64,000 bases of DNA from Phylloscopus collybita (GCA_027886175.1 JAJNNQ010000024.1:3766001-3830000), one strand, 5' to 3'; shown: positions 25,565 through 39,239, numbered from the stretch's first letter. Made by a program: numbers and translations. Notes: generated by a model not told the origin, from the letters alone.

Positions 25565-25990
25565 ATCTGTCATAAGGATGAAACGTGCAACTACATTTTT
25601 TTCCTGATTATCCATGTGAAATCTTGTATGAACTTGCAACACATCTGATGCTTTGCCCACTTCATCAAAGGAACACCCATAGAATTCAAATTTATCTCAT
25701 GTAATGTGGGGCACATAAAAAAGTCCTGAAGCAATCAAGCACCCATTTTTAGTGATTTGTATTTTTATTATTTTTGGAGATTGTATTTCCTGTAAATATC
25801 TCATTGCAGATTTACAAATCTGTTACAACAGCAGAGAGCCTCTAAAAGCAGGCAGCATGGAAATTCGGAAACACAGAAATAGGATTAAAGATAGCACAAC
25901 TTTTAGAACTCATTTTCTGGGCCCTGAAGTTTTTTAGCATATAAACAAATGCATATTTTCAAGGAAATAGGTAACAAAAATAACTTTCAC
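25565..25990. repeat. Tandem segmental duplication, copy 2 (426 bp)
   Basis: The right copy of the direct duplication is two bases shorter because of single-base losses in a T run and an A run. Similarity to copy 1 stops sharply after ACTTTCAC at 25990, where unrelated sequence (ACCGTACAAC) begins. A 61-codon open frame exists in this copy only, because of the substitutions, so neither copy is likely to be translated. Confidence 0.95.
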
Positions 25991-27470
25991 ACCGTACAAC
26001 AGCTTTAAAACCACATCTTAGGCTTTTTTCTAATGCTGCTATAGGTGTAATCAGCTTCTGAAGCAAGGCCAGGAGTTAGACAAGGCATTACTTCCTCCAC
26101 AGTGGCTGGGAATTGGATGGGAGAGTGAAGGATGCAGATACAAGGAGTAGTGATGCTCTCAGGGAATGTGTGTTCCAGCTGGAAATCCACAGCCCAGTGG
26201 GCTTCTGGAGGCCTAAAACTTGCCCCAAGTCAGGCAGAAAATCTCCAACAAACTTACTTGGCTGAAAGTTTAAAATTAAAGAGAAATAAAGGCTTTGGAC
26301 TTAATGATAAGGTTGTATACTTTTCATTGTAAAAACTCAAAGTATTCCAAGAGAAAAGCACAGCAAGGGTTAACAGCTTGTATGAAGGTACTTCAATCCC
26401 ACTTTTTTTGTTCTTTCTGAATTTTTTTTTAATTCCCTGAGAACAACAATAAAAAGCAAACAAACAAAACTTGTAAGAGCTATACATCACTTCTTTTTTT
26501 TCCAGATGGGGAATTACTGAAACTGGTAAATCTTTCCAGATGCATTCAGTTCAAACCAGAGCTTTCATTTTCCCATCAAGAACAGAGAAATACCTTTAAA
26601 TTCTGCTCCTGCAGAACCATACAGGGGCTAGGAGAGAGAAAAGAGGCCTGCTCTGGTTGAGGAACAACAGTACCACTAAAAGAAAATTTAATCTCTTTTC
26701 CTCACTGTCAATCTTTTGATTTCCCCCATCCCTTTTCTAAGTCAAACATTTTCCCTTCTCAAGTCCTTCCAGTAAAAAAAATCAAACCCAGTGGCTTCTC
26801 AAATGAAACCTGCTGAACACCTATCACAGAGATAGAGCTCCTGAAAAGAAATGACAAGGATTTTCCTGCTACTGCATTCTGGCCTAAAATTGCAAAGGGA
26901 GAATATTCCAATGAATGTTAACTGTTTTATTAGCATCTCTGAGAATGCCTATTTTTCATATTTCTAATGTTCTAAAATACAGAAGGCACTTGAGGCTGCA
27001 GCTGCTCCTCTCTAAAAGGCAGAGAGTCCATAAAATCTGCCAGTAAATAACAAGGAAGGAAGGGACCATCAGGAAATGTTTCAGTGTGGAAGAACTGAGC
27101 CCCCAGACTGGCAGGGCTCCCCCTTTCTCACCCAGCTCCCTTTTTTCCCACTGCCATCCTGATCTCACAGAGATCAGGAACTATCAGGAGCAGGCTTGTG
27201 CCAGAAGGGGTTTTTTTAACTGTAGGTAGTCTGGCCTGAAATTGTAACTGTTTCAATTTCTTTAAACACAAAACTACAGTGGGAAAACTTCTGTGTGATA
27301 CATTTTCCTGTCAGTATCTGACAGTTCTGCATTAAAAAAAAAATGCAATATTTAGATGCTCTTTGCAACTATTTCATTAGAGGTAATGGTAAATGTGCTA
27401 GTATATTTTTATATTGTAATATTCAGAGTTCTTTCAAGCTGACTGTATTTATCTAAATTGTCATGAAAAA
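25991..27470. other. Non-coding unique DNA
   Basis: There is no supportable gene or recognised mobile element. The composition is ordinary AT-rich sequence leading into the GGAA array. Confidence 0.6.
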
Positions 27471-27609
27471 GAAGGAAGGAAGGAAGGAAGGAAGGAAGGA
27501 AGGAAGGAAGGAAGGAAGGAAGGAAGGAAGGAAGGAAGGAAGGAAGGAAGGAAGGAAGGAAGGAAGGAAGGAAGGAAGGAAGGAAGGAAGGAAGGAAGGA
27601 AGGAAGGAA
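27471..27609. repeat. (GGAA)n microsatellite, about 35 uninterrupted copies
   Basis: 139 bases of perfect GAAG/GGAA tetranucleotide, ending in a short degenerate AAAGAAGGGAG. It is a purine-only mirror repeat on the + strand, so it could form triplex (H-) DNA, and every unit carries the GGAA core recognised by ETS-family factors. The minus-strand frame reading LPSF repeats is an artefact of the array. Its perfection implies a young, length-polymorphic locus. Confidence 0.97.
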
Positions 27610-30600
27610 AGAAGGGAGTGGCCTTGAGAAAGACTCCAACCAGTAAACCCCTAATGGTAAAAATTCTGAAGGCAGCTGTTGATCAGAGGAAAAGAAAGTA
27701 AGTAATCACATTATCTGATGCAAATATGTTGTCCTTACTTTAATTAACCCCTAGAGTAGTTTTCACTATTTCTGCAGATAAGTACAACAGTTCCCCAGCT
27801 TCTCTTGTCTTTAATTCTTCATTTCTACCACAGAAGTCTATGTGCAATTCCAGTCAGGCTGGAATTTTCAGGAAGATTATTACTTCCAAGGGTTGCTATT
27901 CCAGCTTTCTACAGGACCTGCATTTTTGAAGCAATAATTGAGTTCATTTACCACTAGCAATAATAACACCTGATCACACTTACAAAAGCTTCCATGGCAG
28001 TGATGACATTTATCCTGTCATTACATTCAAGTGTTTGTACTGAGGGAACATTTCTGAGTCACAGCCACATCCATGATCCCTGATCCCCTCAATCTTATTC
28101 CATCCATAATTTTGGTGCTGCCACACCTTGGTGAGATTTTGCAACGGTTTATTTCTTCATTCAGTATATTCTTTTCAATGCTTCATCATCAGTTTTACTT
28201 TCACAAGGACAAAAATAAATTCATTTTCTCTTGTAAACCAAGAAATTTCTGTTTCTTTCACAGCCACTAAAAATCCTTTGTCTTTTTTTTTTTCCTAAAA
28301 TCACTTGGATTGATAACAGTGCTGGCCGCTTTTGACTCTTCCCTCATCTTTGCCCCTCTCATGCCTCAAATCCTGGTGATGACTTTTTGCACTCTCTCAG
28401 AGGGTGCATTTCCATTGCAAATATGAATGTCACTTGTAGTTGCAACACAACCCCTCCAGCTTTAAATTAGCCAGGACTGATAGCTGACCTCCAATATCCT
28501 TGGCATCTTCTTTGTGTAAATAAAAATCACACAGAACCTGTGTAACCTGTGCCACCTCTTATAACTATGACAATAGGTATCCCACCAGGACACTACACAT
28601 TCCAAATTTTTAATATCACTGGTCACATCATGTTGTCTTTGAAAGGAATATTAGGGAAGGAAAAAATTCAAAATGTGGTGAATTTCCATACTCATTCTTT
28701 GCTAACTGTTTGCAAGACCCAGGTAAAAATGCAAAATTTGCCTTTTTTTCTTTCTGGAAATGTGAAAAGGGAAAGAGGGAGTTACATTGATACTGTATTC
28801 AACCTTACCAAAATTAGGTACACGTTACCTAATGCAGTAGGAAAAGCATTTTCTTCTGTGTAAAGTGCTGGGTTACTTTCTACTTCAGGAAACATCAGAC
28901 TGCTTGGGAGGTGGGGGAGGCAAATTCCCACAACTCCAGCAGTCTTCATCATTTTCCTTCTAGTCTCTGGCAGCGTTAATTACTGAGCAACCTCATCTCA
29001 GACCTGTGACATTAATGACAAAGATCTCACCAGCTCAACAGCCCATGTGCCAGAGAGGCACAGGAATGGGTTCTGTATCTTCCTCCATGCATCTTTCCTG
29101 TGCCTGATGGCCCCGGGTGTATTTAAAAACAAGAGCTCTTGCTCTTCACTAAATGAGATTGTGTACATAAACATGTGTTGCACACAAACTACAGACTCTG
29201 ATACTTCAGGTTTTCTCCTTTTGTCTTATAAATAATTGCAAAAAGAGGGAAATAAATTCTCTTTCCTTCTTCTAAAAGCTTTTTTTTTTGCCCGTGTACA
29301 ACAGATGTTGTTTCCACAAATTAGTTTCTAATTTCTTTCATAACTCAGTCAGAACAACCCTTCAATTCACAGTCAGGGAATAGATTTAGTGCTGCACATA
29401 ATTCTTGTAATTATGCAAGAAAACTGCACTTTGCTAGGTGAAAACCTTGGCTATCAATCACTGGGTTTAGTGTATGGGCAACTTAATCTTCTGTTACACC
29501 AGCTGCACAACACACTGAGGATTCCTTACATTTCCACTGTGGGAAGGATAAATGATTCCTGGGATAGAGAATGGATATGGAGACAGCAAGGGGGCCAGCT
29601 CCAGTGTTGGACTGCAACACATGGAATCATTAGGAATGCCACTCACACCTCCTCACCCACAGCAATCTGCACACCCAGCAGTATTTAAATGTTTTCCAGT
29701 CATCAAAATGCAGTTAGCCACAATAAAGCAAATGAAGTTCCTCCCCTTTAAAAAAAAAGTATATATTTAAAAATCTAATAGAAAATTGAATAAAACTGCT
29801 TGCCTGGCTCAGGTGAGAAGCGTGGACACCTGGTGGATCCTGAACTTTGAAGTTCAGCACAAAAACTGCAAATGTCACAATAAAAACTGGCAGAGAGTTA
29901 CACTGTGCAGAAGACTGTTCATGCAGTTGTAGCACTAGGAACAAAATTATTTTGACTAGCTTGCTGCTTTTTTTTTTTTTTTAAGAATATGATTTACTTG
30001 TTAAATGAAAATCGATTTTCATTTTTATTTAAAAGCTGTTCCATTGCCAGCCACGAAAGCTGAAGTTGCTGACATATTAACATGTGCAGAATACAGAACA
30101 CACTGAAATTTCTCCAGGAGGTCACATCCAGGTAGCTGAAGGCAAGTGAAACTCCAGGGGTTACTGAAAGGGTTTTAAAGGAACTGATTAGGCAGCCCTG
30201 CTTCCCCCATGAAACAGGCTTACTGCATGCCCTTAGTAATCCAGCTGGAATCATTATGCAGTCTCAGGATACACTTAATGCAACTTTCATACAAAAATGC
30301 TGCAGGGATAAAGGGATTAGAATTTCTGAGAGAATGAGTACTTCAGAGGAAGTAGCACAATAAAGTCATCATAAAATGGTAGGGTTGTCTCTCCCTTCCT
30401 TGTATTCTTTGATTTATTTTTTTTTTTTTAGTGGGGAATGGAGTGAAAAAGTGGTTTGCAAGTTCTGAAGCATACATCTGTGTGCATGAAATATTTTTTC
30501 ATTTGGTTTGGGGATTTTTTTTTTTGGCTTTTTTTTTAATACACTTTCTTTACTCTAGTAGAGGAAGGTGATCCTTTCCCTCTAACCAGTAAAGATAAGA

Positions 30601-30691
30601 CATTCTTGAGTGCTTGAGGACTCTTGATGTACTTGAGTACTCTTCAGTGGAACCCAGTTACAGAAGAAGAAGAAATAGGCATGAATTGAAA
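27610..30691. other. Non-coding unique DNA
   Basis: No supportable gene. It contains a 15-base T run at 29968-29982, the perfect palindrome at 30003-30024, a 13-base T run at 30417-30429 and a degenerate 18-bp tandem near 30611-30646. Open frames up to 104 codons show no family resemblance. Confidence 0.6.
30003..30024. repeat. Perfect 22-bp palindrome
   Basis: AAATGAAAATCG and its exact reverse complement meet with no spacer, giving an 11-base inverted repeat centred on the CG of ATCGAT at 30013/30014. Symmetry ends on both sides with a T:T mismatch. It sits 20 bases after a T15 run. A dimeric DNA-binding protein could use such a site, but nothing else in the sequence supports one. Confidence 0.9.
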
Positions 30692-30860
30692 TAGAGGAAG
30701 TTTTCATCTGAAATCAAGAAAACACATTTTTACTATGAGGGTGGCCAAACACTGAAGCAGGATGCCCAGGGTGGTTGCTGGCTCTCCACCCTGTGCCTCT
30801 GGGCACAGTCCTAGACAAGTTTGAGCAGGGGGTGGACTAAATAATTCTGTGATTCTTTTT
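30692..30860 (+). mobile_element. CR1 LINE fragment, 3' end, internally deleted
   Basis: The path AGGAAGTTTTCATCTGAAATC, ACATTTTTACTATGAGGGTGG, CCAAACACTG, AGGATGCCCAGGGTGG, then GGTGGACTAAATAATTCTGTGATTC follows the order of the avian CR1 3' region (end of ORF2 into the 3' UTR). It lacks part of the consensus between the 'GCCCAG' block and the terminal block. It encodes nothing. An A/C-rich low-complexity tract follows immediately. Confidence 0.85.
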
Positions 30861-30867
30861 TGCTTTG

Positions 30868-30950
30868 AGAAAAGAGAAAAGAAAAAAAAGCAACCCACCC
30901 CAAAACAAAAACAAAAACAGAAACAACAAAAAAAAACCACACACACACTA
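30868..30950. repeat. A-rich / (AAAAC)n / (AC)n low-complexity tract
   Basis: GAAAAGAGAAAAG-type purine sequence passes into repeated AAAAC units and then a short ACACACAC run. It lies directly 3' of the CR1 fragment. CR1 elements normally lack poly(A) tails, so this is more likely independent simple sequence than the element's tail. Confidence 0.8.
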
Positions 30951-33900
30951 CAAGGAAAGAAGATGATCCTCCCAAAAGTCATATCTTACACTGTCAGGAA
31001 AAAAACCCCAAGTAAACACATCCTTTGGCTCATCTTCAGACTCAAATAAGACACCAAAAAAAACCACAACTGAATGAAACTCTTCCAACTCCCACTTGAT
31101 ATACAACAGGAGGCAAGAAATTCAGGAAAACACTGTACTTTTGGCTATATCAAACCCCACAGATGTCCCAGTCCTAAACTACATCTAGACTGTATCTTCA
31201 TGTAGAATCCAGAGAATTGAACCTAATTAATGTTTACCAGAAGAAATTGGGCGCAAGGGTTAAGCAGGATAATTTAAGTGTCTGAAAACTCAAAGGTTTG
31301 GTGAACATCCTTATATTGTCAGTTTTGTGAAAAACAGGTTCCAGCTAACTTGGACTGAACCTAAGTTTGTAGAAGCAGGTTCTGATCCACCCACTTGACC
31401 TTCCACATATTAGAAATTTTATGTTTGAATATTTTCAGCTGTTACTCAGCAAAAGGCAGCATTTTAAAAATTTCTTACAGAGTATGTGCATTAGAATGCA
31501 ATTATTCTGTGCTTTTGGCTATTTTTTTTCTTTCTACTGGCGAACTATTTTCTCTTTCTCAACACTGTTCATTACACATTTAAAAAAAACCAACACCAAC
31601 AAACAGAAAGGAGAACTACATGAAACTTGCACTTCACGTTATGACCCTGAAGTCATAAGTGGTGAAGTGTCAGTGACGTTAATAAGCCAGCTGCCAATAC
31701 TTTTTCCACCCTAATGATTCACTAAACATTATGCTAATATTGTGTCAAAGACCCCAAAACACAGGAGGAGGATTCTGGGTCTAAATAGGCAGAGAAGTTT
31801 GTTTAAAAATCCACATGACAGGTGAGGCCTTAGAAATGGCAAGACGCTCTCATACCCTTGCCAAGCCTCTGCCAAGTCTTTGGGCATGACTGGATTTTTG
31901 TTGTGTTGACCTAAAAGGGAAGATTATCTCACAAATATCAGACTGATTGAATTAAAAATGAAGAGATGGAGACACTTTCAGCAGTGTAGGGAAAGTAAAA
32001 GGCCTGTTTTGAGAACACTGTTGAAAACCTGTTATAATTTGAGCACACTATGTGGTTTAGCAACACCAGATTCAAACAAAATCTCAGAACCACCAAGAAA
32101 TGCAATTTATTGCCGAGATAAAGAATCCTCAAGGAGAGATCAGAGGTGACAACCCATTCTTACAAAGTTTACCACACTGTCCCAGGTATCAGTACTTAAA
32201 ACACAAAAGACAGGATTTCAGTGTTAGCTGTTAGACTTACTTGTTTTGCAGCTAAAAACTAAAAGCATTCAAAAAAGATTTCACCAGGGAAATTTCCTCC
32301 TGCTGCTGCTGCTGCTGAGGCATTTGGGGATTTTTCAACTTGTGCACACAGGAAGGCAATGTTCCTCTTGCTCTCATACTTTGTTGCTTTTCTTTCTTAA
32401 ATAAATGTCTGTAATAAGGAGGAAGGTCAGAATTAAGGAGGAAAAAACCACAAAAAAAAAGACAAGTTCTACATAAAAACCACACCATGTTGATGTGTGC
32501 TCTTGGCTCACAGAGGTTTGACTTCTGTATTTCAAAAGGTGAAGGAACAATAGGGTTTGAGTCTAAATCCAGGAGCAAGAGATGACTTTGCACAGCAAAA
32601 GGTATTTCATTCCAGCCACAGAACAAGGTGCTAAGCAAGAATCACTCCTCTCTTCTCAGTCCCTTGTCCTCCATGACTTAATACTTTGGAAAAGAATCCT
32701 CCATGAAATACCTTTTATACTGTAATCAACCTAGTTTCATCAGTCAGGATGAAATTTAGCCTGCTGTTTGTCTCCTCATGGGCATTCTGGCTTTCCATTT
32801 AATTAATCTGCATCTACGGATTTCCAGAAGTCTAATTACTTGATTGTTAAGAAAAAGAACAACTTAAAAAACAGGGCACAATCTTTGTGTTTTCAAAATA
32901 TCTCTCACAAGACCCAAAACATTCCAGATCTGATAGCAATGTAATGAATAAAATCCATCTTTTAATTATTGTTGACATATCAGGACTTATAAAATGGAAT
33001 TATAATGGAACATTTGGATATGCAGAGGGTTTATAAAGCAACAGAGGAATGATTTACTAAGGAATATTATGTCTTAAAAATGAAGAAAATTATAAATAGA
33101 GCAAAAATTGCACATAGGCAGACTATTAAACACTGCATTAAAAATTGAGACAAAAAATGTCCAGCCATTAAAAAAATGGTAATTAAACATGCAGAATGAT
33201 GAGGCAGCAATAATTAAAGATAATGTATGGAAGCCACACAATAAAACACTCAGTACACAGCAGATGATGGTGAACATGGGGTATAGAAATAAGTAATCCC
33301 AAAACTGATGTGCAAGCAAAACTTTAAAACACAACACACTGACCAGATAACTCTAAACCCACAAATTTGGACAAAACAGCACATAAAACTGTAGACTAAA
33401 GATTGGTATTTTAATTTATTAAGTGAAAAATGGCATCATCCTAAAATAAAACCAATGCAAAAAAGCAGGTGGGAAGAGGGAAAGGAATGCAAGTCAGGTG
33501 GGCTGCTTTTAAGTAACCCCAAAAGCTTTAAAATAAAAGTTTTGAAGAGGAAAACTGGGGCATGAGAGGAGGAGGTAAATGTAGGACAACACATTAACAG
33601 CTTTATGGACAAAACCTTTGCAGGTGAGAAAACAATCTTACTTATTTCTCTAGGAAAAATAAAAGTTCTAATAAAAAGTTAAGAATTGAAAAGAAGATTA
33701 TATAAACTCAAAAAGTTCCTTAAAGTGAGTTACAAATTCATCAAAGCAGGAATGGTGACACGCTCCTTTGGAGACTCACAATGCTGAATGCCACCCAGTT
33801 CCTGAAATACTTCTTGTTATTTGTTGTATTCCTAAGTCATCCAGACATGTGGGACAAGGGCTGCAATGAAATTTCTTGGAAAACAAAACTGGGAGAAACT

Positions 33901-36900
33901 CTCAAAAAGGAAAGGATCGGAATTTTAAACATGAAGAAGATGAATATTGGAATAATAAAGAATTCTATGTTAAAGTACTGAATCAAGCAAAGGTTACCTG
34001 GAGATTGGAAAGCTGCATTTCTGTTACAACATCAAACATGAAAAAAAAGTTTGTTTTGATTAAGAGCAAGGTTACTCCACAGCATAAACACACCACACCT
34101 GTAAAAAAGCCAGTGGCATCAGTGATGCATCATTTCAATAACACCCAGAAGAGGTAAGGAAATTATTGCCTCTGTAGTATGTACTCATGTGAACAGTTTT
34201 CATAGAGGGTCTCACACAGTCTGTGCAGAAGGAGGATTTATTCAAGTGGCAAGAGATAAAATAAGATCTACCAGAACTGTGAGGATACAAGCCCACTTCA
34301 CAAGTCCACACAGGAAGAATACTTGTTTTCAAAATGAAGGCTGAGATATCATATATCATATCATATTCTGTACCAATGATAAATGAATTAAAATTCATCA
34401 ATCCCCACTGGAGACAGTGCATCTGAAGCAATACAACACATCCACACTAAAGCAAAACAAATGTTCATGTAGATGAAGTCTTGCAACGCTTGGTAGTTAA
34501 GTTTTATTTTGAAGCATCTCAGCCTAAAACGTTTTTTTACAGAAGGTTTCATTCCCATATAAATTTGCATGGTTTAATTATTGACATGGAAGAGGTACTT
34601 TTGAATCACTTTATGTTTTCACCCTTAACAGCATCATGCAACACTGAGATGATGCATTTGCTTGTCAGCATTGACACCGAGCCAATCTCAATATTCAATT
34701 GAAAACAGTTTCATATTTTTCTTTTATGCATTCTAGAATGGAATCAAACCTAAATATGAAAGATGTATGACAAGCATTGAAGTATTTAATGTATTTCCCC
34801 TTTCCTTTACTCTTCTCTTCTCTCATTTTGCACTGTTTGTGCTCCAGCCTTGGCCTAAATCCAAGCAATTGCCATCAAAATATGTCTTGGACTAAGAGAC
34901 TCACAAATGCCAAAGTAGATACGGTGTAGAATTGTTCTGATGAGGTTTCAGTTGCTCTCCAGTAACACCTTTTGGAAAACCTCCATGAAAACATTGCTTC
35001 CATTTACCTCACCAGAATCACTTTTCCAAATGTCAATCACATCTTGTGCTTAGCAAGAGCTGCAAATGACCATTGCTGAAGATGCAAACTTTTGTTTTGA
35101 CATACAAAGCCTTGATAACGCTGCCACGCCCATCAAGGCAGGCACATTTACATAAAACCACAAGTTAAGAATGGTAATAAAATCACACTTCTTTTCAATG
35201 AGTCACAAATCCGTTCCTTTCAGCAGTTACTCACTGTGTGTTGAAAAGATGAAGATGCTGGGTTTGATTTCCTGTCACATCAATGCTATTCTGTTTACAT
35301 ATTATGTTTTTCAAAACAGTGGCAACTTTCAATACTCTGCTACAGACCCCCGAGTGAGGTTCAGCACCTGAATGAACTAACACAGATGTGTGAGTCAGAA
35401 CAGCAAATTGTTACCCTTGCTTCTCAATAATGTGTCTAAATATTTCAATTTTCACCAAAAAGGCATTTTTACCCAGGGCAAAACAACGAAGAAAAATGCC
35501 TTTGTAAGAGACTTAGAAAAACATTTTTATAGTGGGTAAAATATTCAATCAAAGTTTTCTTTATTTACTTCCAGTATAAATGAGCTTGTTGAACAAACAT
35601 CTTGACTGAAATATCAGCTGAGGCATTGCAGGTCATTTTCCTGCATGGCTGAAATCAGTTTGGAACTAGAAATGGGTACAAATGCTCAGTTAAATGTAGC
35701 AGCCATTAGTTTTGCATTTTACTATGTTGTTTCATATTCAATTACTTTGCTTGTCCCCACTGCTTTTGCACATATCTGACATTCCATGGTCTCCCCATCT
35801 CAATTAAAAATTATAATAAAGCACGTCCCCACCAATAAGAGAAAGGCTAAACTCTCTCCCTGTTCCCTCTTTTGCCTGTGATAATCTCATCACGGAAATA
35901 TCAAAACTTTCAGCACAAAAAAAATTACATTTTCAAGAGGGCAATGCAGGAGGGTAAGGAGACATCTGCGGGTCTCAAATTTGTCACTGTGCATATTCCC
36001 TGAAAGATGAAGCATCTCAGTCCAGTACTTATAAATTCACGGGCTTATACCTTTCAATAGAAAAGCCTGAATAGAAAGCTTTAGTCATTACCACAAAAAA
36101 AAGAGAATATGACAGTGAAAACTTCAATTAATTGTTTAAAATACAGGAAATCATTTCACTCTAGAAAATAGAATTATGCCAACTCCTACAAGAGGTACTG
36201 AAAGCCAGCCTACAATCCAAACTGTTTTCTGACAAGTTTTATTCAACCTGCCACGGATATGCTGAGGTATATAAATAACTAAACACTTCCCTGTGTCAGG
36301 CAAGACAGACCTGTCAGCAAGAGTTCATACCACCCAAATCAAAAATGAAACCCTTCATTTAATGTAGCTTTATGAGAATTATAGAAATTTCAGATTCAAC
36401 TTATTTTTTTTTAACACTTTGAACAATATTAAAAGATTACCACAGAGACAAGGTCTTATCTGCCTGCTCAGATTACACTGTACTTACACTGAACCTTACA
36501 GCATACATGATTAGCCCTAAAAGGTCTCTTTGGTGATTTTCACTTTTAATGAACTGGTTGGATTCATTATACAATAATTGTGAGGAGGTTTCACAGATAC
36601 GCCTCTGTCTTTAGGGGGGACGGTGCTGACAGACAGCAATTTTTTCTCAAAAAGAAAGAAAATCCACACACCTTCCCTGCTAAATGAAGTGTGGATATTA
36701 ATCTAAAACCTTCTATGAGCAAGGAAAGACACAAACAGCAGAAAATAAAGTCCAGGACAAACAGGGTAATGGGTTTCATTCAACTTCCAATTTACACCAT
36801 TTTTGCCCAGGTGAAACTCAATTTTCAGCGCTGACAAAAATTGCATTTGTCAAGACAAAAGTTCTTCACTTTTATTTTTGCACTGCAACTTCTGCAAAAG

Positions 36901-39239
36901 TCAGAGCCCTAGTATTTACATGCCAGAGAACAGGTGGTTGTGTATGTAGGCTGTCCTCCCGCCTGGACAGGTACAAGATTTGGAAAGCACTCAGGTACTG
37001 GAATTCAGCTTTGGTGCAACAGAACTCCAGCTGTTAGCATAAAGAAAAAATGATGGATATGTTTCTAGCAGGGTCTAAATGCACCATTGTTGAGGCCTTT
37101 CCACAGACTGGCTTGTTAATCAACTCAGGAGAAAGTTGTGCCACTGAGTTATTTCATCTTGGGAATTTCAGTCGCACAACCTTTCCTCATGGGCAGATCT
37201 TCCTATTGTACCCTCTACTTCATCACCAGCTTGGCTTTCCTGGGGTGAAGCTGAAGGCCAGGAAAGTGCTGTCACAGCTCTACTATGAACAAAAGAATGG
37301 TTGCTCTGGCTCAGACAGCCCAGCCCAACATCCCGTGCCTGCTGCTAGCCAACAAGTGCTTAAAAAATAAGTACACGGACATTAAAATAATTTTGTATTT
37401 GTCCTAATCAAGAAATCCATAATTTTGGGTCTTGCTCAATCAGATATTACATCTGCATTTCTGGGTTAGCTAACTCTGGATGGATCTTTCATCCATGAGT
37501 CCACCTAACCATTTTTCACACTTTGCCATACACTTAAAAGCACTAGAAGATTTTAAACTGTCCAGCTGACATGGGAACCAAGAGAACACTTCCTTTACAG
37601 TGAGGAGAGTAATCTGAAAACCACCAGGAAAAGACTTTTGGACCTTCCCAACACTGCTGCTTGAAGATTCCTGCTACATATCCAGGGGCTTGGATTTTTA
37701 TGCTTTCTTTTTTGCTCTTGAATACCCAAAAGGTTCACAGACATCTTCATTCTGGGACACCTGGCATATTTTAGAAAAATATGTTTTCACAAATACACCG
37801 AATTGCAAGTAAGTCCTTCACTAACCTTCCCTGTTGAGGTTCTTCCCTCCGGGGGTCCCCAGCTTCAACTATGATATTTGGAAGCCAGAAAGCACAGGCT
37901 AAAGGCCCTTCAGCTTATCCTGCCTAATGCTCAAGCTCCCTTTCAGCTGGAGTGGCACAACTGCTGCAGAGAAGATAAGAACTGCCATCTATTTCCCAGC
38001 TGCATCCGTCATCAAGCAGTGCCAGCTTCCAAAATACTTTTGGCCTCCACATGTTACTACACGTAACAAGTGCAAGTTTGGTCCTTCTGCATTTGCTTTT
38101 AAGCTGCAAGAAGGTAAAATTACTGCATTAGGGCTACTGCATTGTTCAAGCAATGCACTCAGCACATCTCCAGGAGCACAAATACTCTCTGGATGAAGTC
38201 AAACCTGAGAGGACAGGGATGTGTGAGCAGACATGTACACCATAATTTCAAAATCAGGGATAAAAACCTATCCAGACATATACTGATTTCATCTTTGAGA
38301 CTGTTCTGTGAGGACTCAGCCCTGCTCTCCAGTCACAGGAAAAGGAGTTTTCTCTGCACTTTCAAGTACACGAAGAGTTCTTTTTGTGGAAGCTGAAATC
38401 CACACGCTTCTCTGGTAAGTGTAAGGGTAACTAGAGTTCAAGTTAAATCTGAGACTGAAGATAAAACATCTTCATTAAGAAGTTCTAGTAAAATACACTT
38501 TATTCATCTACCAGAAACGGTCCTCAAACCCCCTGCAGATTCTCCACATGCTGGTAAATGCGGGAAAATTTGCACTTGTCACAAATGTTTAAAATTTTAA
38601 TCAAAGCATGTCAATGCTCATATAATGAGAGGGGTTTTTTTTCCCCGTGGTGAAATTGTCATAATGAAGGTTGCAAAATTACCATATACTTTCAGATGAA
38701 CTGCAAACAGCCTCTGTCTTTTAGCTGTTATATATTACAGTACTCTTCCCCTTAAGTCCAGATCCTTGACTAACTGCTTTCCAAAATACGCCAATCAGTA
38801 ATTTCCACCCTGGATAGCTGTCAGAGACACAGGCTCCAAAATGTTTATAACCACTGTTTTCAAATTTTCTCTCACTTTGATCCCAACTTGCTAAGCCAGA
38901 GCTGCAAGTCTGAATGAGCAGTGCTGCAACCAAACCCTGGACAAGGCCAGATCCAGATGTTTGATGTCCACTGGCTCACCTCCACCTTCTTAAAAATCTT
39001 TCTAGGATTCTACATTCATAGAGGCTATATAGACATATGCTTCACCCTTCCAAATAGTGAATTATTCTGGGAATTAAAAGAGATCTTTCTCATATTTCTC
39101 TTTAGAAGCATGACACAGATTTAGAGAAGGTAACTACAGCAGGAGAACAAGGAAAGGGACAATATCTTGTGTCATCAACATCCAGATGGAAAGCAGTTAT
39201 CTATGTGATGACATCCATGTTTTGTGGATTAGCCCTACT
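30951..39239. other. Non-coding unique DNA
   Basis: More than 8 kb without a supportable gene or recognised mobile element. It includes a short (CTG)6 run at about 32300-32317, an ATATC-type slip repeat near 34346-34372, and a mixed-composition stretch at 32795-32860 with AATTAAT and TCTAATTACTTGATTG cores that resembles conserved non-coding DNA. One splice-flanked open segment is noted separately at 38339-38414. Confidence 0.6.
38339..38414 (+). other. Splice-flanked interval (candidate exon, weak)
   Basis: A 76-base interval is preceded by the pyrimidine-rich acceptor-like CCCTGCTCTCCAGTCACAG and followed by TCTCTG/GTAAGTG. Frame 1 is open across the whole interval, as is the frame of a local 84-codon ORF. 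I recognise no protein family. GGTAAGT occurs about four times per strand by chance in 64 kb, so this may be random. Confidence 0.12.

Noticed and set aside
27409..27639. Frame encoding LPSF repeats
   Set aside because: It is simply the translation of the GGAA microsatellite.
32300..32317. (CTG)6 run reading as polyglutamine on the minus strand
   Set aside because: Too short to be notable, and the surrounding 128-codon frame looks random.
33870..34157. 95-codon + strand open segment ending at a GAG/GTAAGG donor-like site
   Set aside because: The start is only TTG or an upstream stop, no acceptor of quality precedes it, and the Lys/Asn-rich content matches local A-richness.
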